The notes under the pieces are model-generated. The model saw nothing but the letters and a program-made list of their open reading frames with translations, was not told the DNA's origin and ran no database searches. From Microvirga roseola (lineage in GTDB: Bacteria; Pseudomonadota; Alphaproteobacteria; Rhizobiales; Beijerinckiaceae), in assembly GCF_020866965.1 (NCBI RefSeq), contig NZ_JAJATX010000026.1, forward strand, positions 15,107-49,128: 34,022 nt of DNA. Reading direction: 5' to 3'. This document shows, piece after piece, positions 6,965 through 15,784 of the stretch (the stretch's first letter is position 1; each line of letters begins with the position of its first letter). The position numbers and the translations under genes are program-made.

Positions 6965-7987
6965 TTGACCCAGGGGGTGCTTTTCGACAGGGTCGCGCCC
7001 ACACCGAACGCCATCATGATGAGCTCCGACGCTTTCTCCCACCGATCCGCCTCTTTCGTCGTCTGCCGGGACGGCGAGCCCGTGCCTGAGAGCCTCGAGG
7101 CCGCCATGGCGGCCATCGGCAATTTCGACGGCGTGCATCGGGGACATCGGCACTTGCTGGACATGGCCATGGGGTCGGGCAGGCCCGCCGCGGTCGTGAC
7201 CTTCGAGCCGCATCCGCGCAGCTTCTTCCAGCCGGACAAGCCCCTCTTTCGCCTGACGCCGGAGCCGGTGAAGCTTCGGATCCTGGAGCGTCTCGGCCTT
7301 GCCGGAGCCTTCGTGCGCCGCTTCGACAGGGCGCTTGCCTCCCTCACGGCGGAGCAGTTCGTGGATCTGCTGGCACGGGATCTGCTGCTCTCGGGCGTGG
7401 TGATCGGCCACGACTTCCATTTCGGCCGCGGGCGGGAGGGCAATCCCGAGCGGATGCGCGAGTTCTGCCGCGAGCGTGGGCTCGAATGTCTCGTCGCCCC
7501 GGCCGTGGTCGAGGGCACGGAGCCTGTCTCCTCGAGCGCCATCCGCGCGGCGCTCGAGGCGGGCGACCTTGCGCTCGCCAACCGGCTCCTCGGCTATCGC
7601 TGGTTCGTCCGCGCGGAAGTCCGTCACGGCGAGAAGCGCGGGCGTGTGCTGGGCTATCCCACCGCCAATATGCGCCTTCCCGACGATTGCCGCCTCCGGC
7701 ACGGCATCTATGCGGTGCGCGCCTCGGTCGGCGGCAGGCTGGTCGACGGTGTGGCGAGCTTCGGCCGCCGCCCGACCTTCGACAACGGCGCGCCGCTTCT
7801 GGAAACGCACCTCTTCGACTTTGCGGGCGATCTGTACGGCCAGGTTCTCGATGTGGAGTTCGTCGGCTGGATCAGGGGCGAGGAGCGCTTCGACGGGATC
7901 GAGGCGCTGATTGCCCAGATGAACCGGGACTCGGTGGAGGCGAAAAGAATGCTGGTCGAGGACCAAACCGCCTCGATCATCGGGTGA
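6965..7987 (+). CDS. ribF: Bifunctional riboflavin kinase/FAD synthetase
   Basis: RibF phosphorylates riboflavin to FMN and adenylates FMN to FAD. Numbered from the TTG at 6965, the 340-residue product shows the nucleotidyltransferase signature IGNFDGVHRGH (51-61), TFEPHP (79-84), VIGHDFHFGRGREG (146-159) and the SSSAIR motif (189-194), followed by the C-terminal kinase domain with GEKRGRVLGYPTAN (222-235), GRRPTF and a final LETHLFDF...LYGQ block. All hallmark motifs of both activities are present. The start is uncertain: TTG at 6965 has GGAGGAG seven bases upstream, whereas ATG at 7016 or 7019 gives a length closer to usual but lacks a ribosome-binding site. The gene is convergent with the DUF3095 gene, 6 bases apart. 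Confidence 0.95.
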   Translation: MTQGVLFDRVAPTPNAIMMSSDAFSHRSASFVVCRDGEPVPESLEAAMAAIGNFDGVHRGHRHLLDMAMGSGRPAAVVTFEPHPRSFFQPDKPLFRLTPEPVKLRILERLGLAGAFVRRFDRALASLTAEQFVDLLARDLLLSGVVIGHDFHFGRGREGNPERMREFCRERGLECLVAPAVVEGTEPVSSSAIRAALEAGDLALANRLLGYRWFVRAEVRHGEKRGRVLGYPTANMRLPDDCRLRHGIYAVRASVGGRLVDGVASFGRRPTFDNGAPLLETHLFDFAGDLYGQVLDVEFVGWIRGEERFDGIEALIAQMNRDSVEAKRMLVEDQTASIIG

Positions 7988-7993
7988 GATCGG

Positions 7994-9169
7994 TCACACC
8001 GCAGGCTTCAAAGCCCGCGCCGCCATGGCGTAGCCGCCCATGGCTCCGTCCACGAAATGAACATGGTCGCTGCGGCTGGGCGAGGGCACGAAGCAGGTCA
8101 TGAGGGCTGCGTCCTGCCGGTGCAGGCCATAGCGGGCGATGCCGTCCTCCTCCGCCGATGCGAGCAGGGCCTCCATGCGGTCGGCCAGGGCCGGCGTGCA
8201 GTCCAGGGTCATCCGCAGGCCGTCGTCGAACTTGCGGAAATCCGTGTTCTCGACGAGCTGGCGCTTGTAGCGCGCCGGGTCGAAACCGCCCATGGGCAGG
8301 CCGAACCGGAGCACCATGTAGGAGGTGAGCCGGCGCGCCGCCAAGCGGGCATAGTCCAGAAGGGACAATCCCGATGCCCTGGACGTCGCCATGGCTTCTT
8401 CCCGGAACCCTTGGAAGGGGCTGCCGAGCTTCGGGCCGCCTTCCGGCACGGGCCTCCGGGCCTCCGTCCTGTCCTCGGCGAGCGCGAGGACCTTCGCTAC
8501 GAGGGCATTGAAGGTTGGCATGTCCCCCTTGGGGCCGGGAAGCAGGATGAGGGAGAGAATGATGCCGCGCTCCGGCCTGATCTCGTCGAAGCGGCACGAC
8601 AGGCCGGCGAGATCCGGCAGCGTCCCGGGCGCAGCCGGAGGAATGGCGAAGGCGCCTTCCTTCAGTTGCCGCTCGGCATAGGCCAGGCCGCCGCCGGAGA
8701 ACATGGCGTAGGTCACATCCGGCGAGGCGGCGAACCTGGCGAGGCGGACATCGTAACCCTGCGCCCGGACGGCGGAGACCGGCACGAGCCCGATCCGCAG
8801 CTCGAACCCGAAGGCGTCCCGCACCCAGGCAGCGACGGCCGCAAGCGCCTCCCTGGCCAGGGGCTCCTGCGTGCCGGGAAGGGCGAAGCTTGCGCCATCG
8901 CCGCTGAAGACGAAAGGAAAGTCGCTGTGCCCCAGCCTGTTGGCGACCGCCGCGATCACGGAGGCGGCGCCCGTGTTGACCTCCTTGTAGCGTCCGGCCT
9001 CGATGGCGGCGGTGGAGCGGACGATATCGGCAAGGCCCAGCACCCAGCCTTCCGGCAGGGGTCTGTAGAGGTCCGCATCCGTCAGCTGCGAGAAACGGTC
9101 GATGACGGGCAGGCCTGTGTAGAACGCCTCGCCCGCGGCCTCGTCTCTCTTCGTCACGCCACCTGCCAT
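7994..9169 (-). CDS. DUF3095 protein with nucleotidyl-cyclase-like N-terminus
   Basis: A 391-residue protein of the uncharacterised DUF3095 family. Its N-terminal region resembles the class III adenylate/guanylate cyclase fold: GLADIVRST (45-53) matches the FADIVGST strand with metal-binding D48, and FSGDGASFALPG (88-99) matches the GDG hairpin with metal-binding D91; the spacing of 43 residues is close to that of true cyclases. The remaining DUF3095 part includes FSGGGLAYAERQLK and a C-terminal FDDGLRMTLDCTP...RYGLHRQDAALMTC block. Whether it makes cyclic nucleotides is unknown. The start at 9169 is set by GGAG nine bases upstream; longer readings overlap msrB in another frame. It begins 14 bases after the msrB stop, so the two are probably co-transcribed. 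Confidence 0.87.
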   Translation of the reverse strand: MAGGVTKRDEAAGEAFYTGLPVIDRFSQLTDADLYRPLPEGWVLGLADIVRSTAAIEAGRYKEVNTGAASVIAAVANRLGHSDFPFVFSGDGASFALPGTQEPLAREALAAVAAWVRDAFGFELRIGLVPVSAVRAQGYDVRLARFAASPDVTYAMFSGGGLAYAERQLKEGAFAIPPAAPGTLPDLAGLSCRFDEIRPERGIILSLILLPGPKGDMPTFNALVAKVLALAEDRTEARRPVPEGGPKLGSPFQGFREEAMATSRASGLSLLDYARLAARRLTSYMVLRFGLPMGGFDPARYKRQLVENTDFRKFDDGLRMTLDCTPALADRMEALLASAEEDGIARYGLHRQDAALMTCFVPSPSRSDHVHFVDGAMGGYAMAARALKPAV

Positions 9170-9183
9170 GAGGCTGGCTCCAT

Positions 9184-9684
9184 TCAGGCCGGCGTGCCCT
9201 CCGGCGCGCCCCGGCCCAGATCGTCCGGCAGGGGATCGCCTTCCGCCACGAAGCGCATGGAGACCGAGTTCATGCAGTAGCGCTCGCCTGTGGGGGGAGG
9301 GCCGTCGTCGAAGACGTGGCCCAGATGGCCCTGGCAGCGGGCGCAGCGGATCTCCGTGCGGACCATGCCGTAGCTGGTGTCCCGCACGAAGGCGATGTGG
9401 GAGCGGTCGATGGGATCGAAGAAGCTCGGCCAGCCCGTGCCGGATTCGAACTTGGTGCCGGCGTGGAAGAGGGGGAGGCCGCAGAGCCGGCAGCAATAGG
9501 TGCCTTTCTCCTTGGCATCGTTGAAGATCCCGCAGAAGGGGCGCTCGGTGCCGTGCTCCAGCAGGACCCGGCGCTCCTCGTCGTCGAGATCGTCCACGAG
9601 CCTGCGGTAATCCTTAGGGCTCGGCGGCGTCAGGTCGAAACCGGCCTCGGAGCGCTGTCCTGCCGTGGTGGTCGTATCAGCCAT
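9184..9684 (-). CDS. msrB: Peptide-methionine (R)-S-oxide reductase
   Basis: MsrB reduces the R epimer of methionine sulfoxide in proteins, repairing oxidative damage. The 166-residue product carries the two zinc-binding CxxC pairs (CCRLC near 64 and CARCQGH near 113), the substrate block [10 protein letters not shown], and the catalytic cysteine in [11 protein letters not shown] near the C-terminus. FCGIF near residue 50 offers a possible additional cysteine. No signal peptide is seen, so it is cytoplasmic. An AAAGGA site eight bases before the ATG at 9684 supports this start over the longer reading to 9768. It is first in a probable two-gene unit with the DUF3095 gene. Confidence 0.96.
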   Translation of the reverse strand: MADTTTTAGQRSEAGFDLTPPSPKDYRRLVDDLDDEERRVLLEHGTERPFCGIFNDAKEKGTYCCRLCGLPLFHAGTKFESGTGWPSFFDPIDRSHIAFVRDTSYGMVRTEIRCARCQGHLGHVFDDGPPPTGERYCMNSVSMRFVAEGDPLPDDLGRGAPEGTPA

Positions 9685-9971
9685 CGTTCGGTCCTTTCTG
9701 CCTCTCCGGACAAAGGGCTCTGGAGGTGCTTTCCGCCTTAAATAGGAGGCCTTCGGCGAAATCACCACGCTTTATTATCCGGCCCGGCGCTGCTAAAAGG
9801 CTCCCATGTCCATGGCTTTTCAGGCTTTGATAGCGGCCCGCATCCGCGCGGCGCGAATTATCGGCCCGGCCTTCGCGTGACCCGCGAGGGTCCGGGATCT
9901 GAGCCGTTCGCCCTGAATAATGCCCCGATGCGACCTGCCTTCCGCAGGCCATCCCAGACCGATTGACCGTC

Positions 9972-12917
9972 ATGTCCGAGAAAACCGAAGCCGCCGCGCG
10001 CGACTATTCCGAAACCCTGTTCCTGCCGCAGACCGAGTTCCCCATGCGGGCCGGCCTGCCTCAGCGCGAGCCGGATATCCTCCGGCGCTGGAACGAGATC
10101 AGGCTCTACGAGCGCCTGCGCGAGGTCCAGAAGGGTCGTCACCGCTTCGTGCTGCATGACGGGCCTCCCTATGCCAACGGCAACATCCATATCGGCCACG
10201 CCCTCAACAAGATCCTGAAGGATCTGGTGGTGCGCTCGCAAGGCATGCTCGGCTTCGATTCCAACTACGTGCCCGGCTGGGACTGCCACGGCCTTCCCAT
10301 CGAGTGGAAGATCGAGGAGGAGTACCGCGCCAAGGGCAAGAACAAGGACGATGTCGACATCGTCGAGTTCCGCCGCGAGTGCCGGGCCTTCGCCGAGAAA
10401 TGGATCGACGTGCAGCGCGAGGAGTTCAAGCGTCTCGGCGTCGAGGGCGACTGGACGCATCCCTACCAGACCATGTCCTACGACGCGGAAGCGCAGATCG
10501 CCCGCGAGATCATGAAGTTCGCGGTGAGCGATCAGCTCTATCGCGGCTCCAAGCCCGTCATGTGGTCATCCGTCGAGAAGACCGCGCTCGCCGAGGCCGA
10601 GGTCGAGTACCACGAGAAGACCTCTACCACGATCTGGGTGAAGTTCGCGATTACAAACACCGTCGACAATGATCTGACGGACGCCTCCGTCGTCATCTGG
10701 ACCACCACACCCTGGACGATCCCCGCCAACCGCTCCATCGCCTATGGTGAGACCATCGCTTACGGCCTCTACACGGTCACGGATGCGGCCGAGGACAACT
10801 GGGCGAAGGTGGGCGACCGCCTCGTCATCGCCGACAAGCTCGCCGCCGACGTATTCGCAGCGGCGCGCGTCGCCGCTTACGAGCGCGTGAAGGACGTGCT
10901 GCCGGCGACGGTCGAGCGTTGCGCCCATCCGTTCCGCGGGCTCGACGGCGCGAACGGCTACTGGGACTTCGCCGTGCCGATGCTTCCGGCAGACTACGTC
11001 ACCGACGATGCGGGCACGGGCTTCGTGCATACCGCTCCGGGTCACGGCGCGGACGACTACAACACTTATGTGAAGCACCGCGACGTGTTCGCGGCATGCG
11101 GCACGAAAGAAGTGCCGCACACGGTTTCCCCGGATTCGTCCTACTTCCCCGACGTGCCGTTCTTCGCGGGCGAGCGCATCTACGACGACAAGGGCAAGGA
11201 TGCGGGCGCGAACGAGGCCGTCATCAGGAAGCTCGTCGAGGTCGGAGCGCTGATCGCGCGCGGCCGTCTCAAGCACCAGTATCCGCATTCCTGGCGCTCC
11301 AAGGGGCCGCTCATCTTCCGCAACACTCCGCAATGGTTCATCGCCATGGACAAGCCGCTGGACGACAAAGGCGACACGCTCCGCCAGCGCGCGCTCCAGG
11401 GTATCGAGAACGTGCAGTGGGTGCCGGAATCCGGCGAGAACCGCATCACCGGCATGATCGCGAACCGTCCCGACTGGGTCGTCTCGCGCCAGCGCGCCTG
11501 GGGCGTGCCGATCGCCGTCTTCGTCAGGAAGGGCACGAACGAGATCCTCAAGGACGAGAAGGTCAATGCCGCCATCGCGGAAGCCTTCGAGAAGGAGGGC
11601 GCCGATGCGTGGTATGCCGATGACGGATCCCGCTTCCTGAAAGCAGGCGGATACGACCTGAGCGACTACGAGAAGGTCAACGACATCCTCGACGTGTGGT
11701 TCGATTCCGGCTGCACCCATGCCTTCGCGCTCGAGAAGCGCCCGGACCTGCACGTCCGGCGCAAGGTCGATGGCGGCTCCGACCAGGTGATGTATCTCGA
11801 AGGATCGGACCAGCATCGCGGCTGGTTCCACTCCTCGCTTCTGGAAAGCTGCGGCACCCGCGGCCGCGCGCCCTACGACATCGTCGTGACGCACGGCTTC
11901 ACGCTCGACGAGCAGGGCCGCAAGATGTCGAAGTCGCTCGGCAACACCGTCGCGCCGCAGACGATCATCAAGGATTACGGCGCGGACATCCTGCGTCTCT
12001 GGACGGCGTCGGTGGATTATTGGGACGATCAGCGCATCGGCCCCGAGATCATCAAGACGACGGCGGAGACCTACCGCAAGCTGCGCAACACGATCCGCTG
12101 GATGCTGGGCTCGCTCGCCCATTTCCGCGAGGCGGACAAGGTGGCCTTTTCCGACATGCCGGAGCTGGAGCGCTTCGTGCTGCATCGCCTCGTCGAACTC
12201 GACGGCGAGATGCGCGAGGCCTATGGCAGCTACGACTACAAGCGAGTGGTGGCGCTCCTCAACTCCTTCATGACCACGGACCTGTCGGCCTTCTACTTCG
12301 ACGTCCGCAAGGACACGCTCTACTGCGATCCGATCTCGAGCGGCATCCGCAAGAGCGCGCTCACGGTGATCGACCAGACCTTCCGCTGCGTGGCGACGTG
12401 GATCGCGCCGATCCTCGCCTTCACGGCGGAGGAGGCGTGGCTCGCGCGCTATCCCGACGCCGAGTCGGTGCATATCGAGACCTTCCCGGAAGTGCCTGCG
12501 GAATGGCGCAACGATGCGCTGGCCGAGCGCTGGGCGAAGGTCCGCCGCGTCCGCCGCGTGGTGACGGGCGCGCTGGAGATCGAGCGCGCGCAGAAGCGCA
12601 TCGGCGCGAGCCTGGAGGCCGCTCCGGTGGTCCACATCGCCGACGAGGGACTCTTCCAGGCCGTGCAGGGTCTCGACATGGCCGAGATCTGCATCACGTC
12701 CGACATCCGGGTGGTGCAGGGCGAGGGGCCCGCGGATGCCTTCCGCCTCGAGGAGGTCAAGGGCGTGGCCGTGGTGCCGACCCTGGCCGAGGGACGCAAA
12801 TGCGCCCGCTCGTGGAAGGTCACGCCCGATGTCGGTTCCGATCCGGATTACCCGGACGTGACGCCCCGCGACGCCATGGCGCTGCGGGAGTGGGATCAGG
12901 CGAGGGCGGCCGCGTGA
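9972..12917 (+). CDS. ileS: Isoleucyl-tRNA synthetase
   Basis: IleRS attaches isoleucine to tRNA-Ile and edits mischarged valine. The 981-residue class Ia enzyme shows [14 protein letters not shown] with the HIGH motif at 73-76, WDCHGLPIE (zinc-independent CP core), the editing-domain start [35 protein letters not shown], the WFDSGCTH block, and KMSKS at 651-655. The C-terminal zinc-finger region is reduced: the usual KCxRCW reads GRKCARSWK, so the cysteine set is incomplete, as in other alphaproteobacterial IleRS I know of. ATG at 9972 is preferred over TTG at 9963. The 287 bases before it (9685-9971) hold no gene and no T-box-like structure that I can see. The stop overlaps the lspA start by 4 bases. 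Confidence 0.97.
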   Translation: MSEKTEAAARDYSETLFLPQTEFPMRAGLPQREPDILRRWNEIRLYERLREVQKGRHRFVLHDGPPYANGNIHIGHALNKILKDLVVRSQGMLGFDSNYVPGWDCHGLPIEWKIEEEYRAKGKNKDDVDIVEFRRECRAFAEKWIDVQREEFKRLGVEGDWTHPYQTMSYDAEAQIAREIMKFAVSDQLYRGSKPVMWSSVEKTALAEAEVEYHEKTSTTIWVKFAITNTVDNDLTDASVVIWTTTPWTIPANRSIAYGETIAYGLYTVTDAAEDNWAKVGDRLVIADKLAADVFAAARVAAYERVKDVLPATVERCAHPFRGLDGANGYWDFAVPMLPADYVTDDAGTGFVHTAPGHGADDYNTYVKHRDVFAACGTKEVPHTVSPDSSYFPDVPFFAGERIYDDKGKDAGANEAVIRKLVEVGALIARGRLKHQYPHSWRSKGPLIFRNTPQWFIAMDKPLDDKGDTLRQRALQGIENVQWVPESGENRITGMIANRPDWVVSRQRAWGVPIAVFVRKGTNEILKDEKVNAAIAEAFEKEGADAWYADDGSRFLKAGGYDLSDYEKVNDILDVWFDSGCTHAFALEKRPDLHVRRKVDGGSDQVMYLEGSDQHRGWFHSSLLESCGTRGRAPYDIVVTHGFTLDEQGRKMSKSLGNTVAPQTIIKDYGADILRLWTASVDYWDDQRIGPEIIKTTAETYRKLRNTIRWMLGSLAHFREADKVAFSDMPELERFVLHRLVELDGEMREAYGSYDYKRVVALLNSFMTTDLSAFYFDVRKDTLYCDPISSGIRKSALTVIDQTFRCVATWIAPILAFTAEEAWLARYPDAESVHIETFPEVPAEWRNDALAERWAKVRRVRRVVTGALEIERAQKRIGASLEAAPVVHIADEGLFQAVQGLDMAEICITSDIRVVQGEGPADAFRLEEVKGVAVVPTLAEGRKCARSWKVTPDVGSDPDYPDVTPRDAMALREWDQARAAA

Positions 12918-13459
12918 CGGGGAGCTCCTCTTCCAGACAGGCGCGCCCCGAGGCTTCCCGGAGGCGCGAGACGGCTTCCGCTTACGGCTTCGCCGCCGCC
13001 CTGATCACCCTCGTGCTCGATCAGGCGACGAAGCTCTACACGCTGTTCATCTATGACCTGCCCGTGAAGGAGCCGGTCGAGCTGACGCCGTTCATCAACC
13101 TGATCGTGGTCTGGAACCGGGGCATTTCCTATGGGCTTTTCCAGCAGAACAGCGATCTGGGCCGCTGGATCCTGATCGTCATCTCGATCCTGGCCTCCAT
13201 CGGCCTGTCCGTGTGGATCAGTCGCACGACGGGGCGGGCCCTGTCCCTGTCCCTGGGGCTCATCGTCGGCGGGGCCGTCGGCAACGTCATCGACCGGCTC
13301 GCCTATGGGGCCGTGTTCGATTTCATCCAGCTCCATATGGGGACCTGGTCCTGGTACGTCTTCAACGTGGCGGATGCCGCCATCGTTGCGGGGGTGGTCG
13401 GATTGCTTTATGACTCCTTCGTGCTGGAGGGGAGGCGGGTGCGCCGATCAGACGCCTGA
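12914..13459 (+). CDS. lspA: Prolipoprotein signal peptidase
   Basis: LspA cleaves the signal peptide of diacylglyceryl-modified prolipoproteins in the inner membrane. The 181-residue product starts at GTG 12914, whose last bases overlap the ileS stop (GTGA), which implies translational coupling. Four membrane segments are visible (about 23-47, 84-103, 110-128, 148-168). Family motifs: LDQATK (35-40), WNRGISYG (67-74), NVIDRL with catalytic D127, and FNVADAAI with catalytic D154. The first 20 residues are a polar, arginine-rich cytoplasmic extension. Longer upstream readings of this frame lie inside ileS and are shadow. Confidence 0.95.
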   Translation: MTGSSSSRQARPEASRRRETASAYGFAAALITLVLDQATKLYTLFIYDLPVKEPVELTPFINLIVVWNRGISYGLFQQNSDLGRWILIVISILASIGLSVWISRTTGRALSLSLGLIVGGAVGNVIDRLAYGAVFDFIQLHMGTWSWYVFNVADAAIVAGVVGLLYDSFVLEGRRVRRSDA

Positions 13460-13524
13460 AGCGTCGGGCCGCCTTATGTTCGCCGGAATGTCCGATCAGG
13501 CGTTCCAGCCACAACGACAACCGG

Positions 13525-14169
13525 ATGGTGGGTGCCATGAAGGGAATGAAGATTTTGGGTTGCGCGGGCGCTCTCGGGCTGCTGATCGCCGCGACTGGCG
13601 CGCAGGCTGAGGAAGGCGAGGCTATCAAGAGCCTTCTCGGCAGCATCGGCATCATTCCCAAGGAAAAGCCGCCCATCGTCTACAACGAGCGCGCTCCGCT
13701 CGTGCTGCCGCCGAAGATGGATCTGCGTCCCCCGGCGCCTGGCAGCTCGGAAGCGGCCAACTGGCCGAAGGATCCGGACGTGGCCGCCCGCCGCAAGGCG
13801 GCTGCGGAGGCCCGGAAGCCCTATACGGAAACCGAGCTCTACAAGAACAGCAATGCCAAGCCTCTCTCCATCGAGGAGATGCGCGCCGGCCGTAACCCGA
13901 ACAATTACGTGTCCAGCGTTCCCGGCCCGGTGGGCGGGCAGGCCGAGAAGAGCATCATGACTCCGGACGAGCTTCGCTCCTTCCGGACGACGGACGAGAC
14001 CGTCCAGCTTTCGGGCGACGGCCTGGAGCGCCGCTATCTCAGCGACCCGCCGGCCGGCCTGCTCAAGGCGGCCAAGGGCGCCCCGCTCAAGGCCTCGCAG
14101 GATCCGCAGGGCGTCGGCGATCCCGACAGCCCCTACGCCTTCATCCGCGAACAAGAGCGGCGGCGCTAA
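13525..14169 (+). CDS. Exported protein, possibly DUF3035/BamF-related
   Basis: A 214-residue secreted protein. Residues 8-28 form a signal peptide ending GAQA-EEG, a signal peptidase I type site. The mature part is Pro- and charge-rich with PPIVYNERAPLVLPP and DLRPPAPGS, which resembles the PLVxPPxxxLRPPxPG core of DUF3035, the family containing the alphaproteobacterial BamF subunit of the outer-membrane assembly machine. That link is a pattern match only. A clear lipobox is lacking: ILGC sits too early in the hydrophobic stretch, so lipidation is doubtful despite the neighbouring lspA. Start at 13525 or 13537 (second Met). A terminator hairpin follows at 14191. Position between lspA and the M16 pair supports an envelope role. 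Confidence 0.8.
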   Translation: MVGAMKGMKILGCAGALGLLIAATGAQAEEGEAIKSLLGSIGIIPKEKPPIVYNERAPLVLPPKMDLRPPAPGSSEAANWPKDPDVAARRKAAAEARKPYTETELYKNSNAKPLSIEEMRAGRNPNNYVSSVPGPVGGQAEKSIMTPDELRSFRTTDETVQLSGDGLERRYLSDPPAGLLKAAKGAPLKASQDPQGVGDPDSPYAFIREQERRR

Positions 14170-14190
14170 GGCTCTCCCATTTCTCCCCTT

Positions 14191-14224
14191 TTCAGGCGAA
14201 CGGGTCTCCCCCGGTTCGCCTGAA
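14191..14224 (+). terminator. Intrinsic-terminator-like hairpin after the exported protein gene
   Basis: TTCAGGCGAAC pairs perfectly with GTTCGCCTGAA, extended by three GC pairs after a one-base bulge. ACCTTTCT follows, a weak T-tract. It lies 22 bases beyond the stop at 14169 and separates the lspA unit from the M16 peptidase pair. Confidence 0.65.
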
Positions 14225-14383
14225 ACCTTTCTAGGGGTCCAAAAGGCCAAGCCTCGCTCGTCTTCAGGCGCAAATCGTGTCGCACCCTGAAGGATTCCTG
14301 CCCCGCTTGCGTGCTTTCCCGTTTGGACTATTCCCGTAGGCGAATCCTACGAAACGATTTGATTCCGTTAAGGTTGAAGTGTC

Positions 14384-15715
14384 ATGCAGACTGCCTCCAA
14401 GCCCTTACATCGAGCCGACACATCCTCTTTCGGGCGGACGGAGGGCAGCGGTCCGAACCTGTCGTCCTTTACGCTCGACAACGGCCTCGACGTCGTCGTG
14501 ATCCCGGACCATCGGGTGCCGGTCGTGACGCATATGGTGTGGTACCGCAACGGCTCGGCGGACGATCCGCTGGGTCAGTCCGGCATCGCGCACTTCCTCG
14601 AGCACCTGATGTTCAAGGGTACGCAGAAGCATCCGGCCGGCGAGTTCTCGAAGGTCATTTCGGGTCTCGGCGGTCAGGAGAACGCCTTCACCTCCTTCGA
14701 CTACACGGCTTATTTCCAGCGCGTCGCCCGCGAGCACCTCAAGACCATGATGGAGTTCGAGTCCGACCGCATGACGAACCTCCTGCTCGAGGAATCGGTC
14801 ATCGCGCCTGAGCGGGACGTGGTGCTGGAGGAGCGGCGCATGCGGGTCGAGACCGATCCCTCCGCCCAGCTCTCCGAGGCCATGGCGGCCTCCCTCTTCG
14901 TGCATCATCCCTACGGCATCCCGATCATCGGCTGGATGCACGAGATCGAGACCCTCAACCGTGAGCACGCCCTCGACTACTACCGCCGCTTCTACACCCC
15001 CGAGAACGGCATCCTGGTCGTTGCAGGCGACGTGACCGAGGACGAGGTGCGCCGCCTGGCCGAGGGCACCTATGGCCGCATCGCGCCGCAGGGCAAGCGC
15101 CCCATGCGCATCCGCCCCCGCGAGCCCGAGCCCGTGGCCGCCCGCCGCATCGCCGTGGCGGATCCCAAGGTCGAGCAGGAGACCCTGCAGCGGCTCTATC
15201 TCGTGCCGTCCTGCCGCACGGCCTCGCACCGGGACTGCTATTCCCTCGAGCTGCTGGCCGAGGTGATCGGCGGCGGCCCGACCTCCTACCTCTACCGCAA
15301 GCTCGTGCTCGAGCGCGGCATCGCCGTGAATGCGGGCGCCTGGTACATGTCCTCCGCCATGGAGGACACCCGCTTCTCCGTCTATGCGGTTCCGGCCGAG
15401 GGCGTCTCCCTGCCTCAGCTTGAGGAGGCTGTGGATCAGGTGCTGAAGACGATTCCGTCGGAGGCGCTGGATTCCGACTCCATCGAGCGCGCCAAGACCC
15501 GCCTCGTGGCCGAGACGATCTATTCCACGGACAGCCAATCCTCGCTCGCCCGCATCTACGGTTCGGCGCTCGCCATCGGCGAGACCATCGAGGACGTGCG
15601 CCATTGGCCGGTCGGCATCGAGGCCGTCCTCAAGGACGATCTCGCGGCTACTGCCGAGCGCTATCTCGTCCAGCGCCGTTCGGTAACGGGCTATCTGCAG
15701 AAATCCGAGGCCTGA
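14384..15715 (+). CDS. M16 family zinc metallopeptidase, catalytic subunit
   Basis: A 443-residue peptidase of family M16 (pitrilysin/processing peptidase group). The inverted zinc motif HFLEH is at 70-74, and the third ligand E150 lies 76 residues later in ERDVVLEE, the standard spacing, so it should be active. The R/Y region (TSYLYRKLVLERGIAVNAGAW) is in the second half. No clear signal peptide is seen at the N-terminus, which begins MQTASKPLHRADTSS. AAGG lies 9-10 bases before the ATG. The next gene encodes a partner without the zinc motif, as in heterodimeric bacterial M16 enzymes and mitochondrial processing peptidase. A 6-bp hairpin (14335-14351) sits in the leader. The very long minus-strand frame over both genes is a shadow. 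Confidence 0.93.
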   Translation: MQTASKPLHRADTSSFGRTEGSGPNLSSFTLDNGLDVVVIPDHRVPVVTHMVWYRNGSADDPLGQSGIAHFLEHLMFKGTQKHPAGEFSKVISGLGGQENAFTSFDYTAYFQRVAREHLKTMMEFESDRMTNLLLEESVIAPERDVVLEERRMRVETDPSAQLSEAMAASLFVHHPYGIPIIGWMHEIETLNREHALDYYRRFYTPENGILVVAGDVTEDEVRRLAEGTYGRIAPQGKRPMRIRPREPEPVAARRIAVADPKVEQETLQRLYLVPSCRTASHRDCYSLELLAEVIGGGPTSYLYRKLVLERGIAVNAGAWYMSSAMEDTRFSVYAVPAEGVSLPQLEEAVDQVLKTIPSEALDSDSIERAKTRLVAETIYSTDSQSSLARIYGSALAIGETIEDVRHWPVGIEAVLKDDLAATAERYLVQRRSVTGYLQKSEA

Positions 15716-15784
15716 CGCGCCGCAACGATTCGACGGAGCGCGGCCCTTCGGCCGGACGCTCCGCTCAAAAGCACTGAGGTCACA

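Noticed and set aside
9685..9971. T-box or leader-type regulation of ileS
   Set aside because: No T-box sequence or anti-terminator structure is visible, and such leaders are not expected in alphaproteobacteria.
10566..12635. 689-codon minus-strand frame over ileS
   Set aside because: Antisense shadow of a gene with HIGH and KMSKS motifs.
13540..13580. Lipobox ILGC in the exported protein after lspA
   Set aside because: The cysteine comes before the hydrophobic core of the signal peptide; GAQA-EEG is a better cleavage site.
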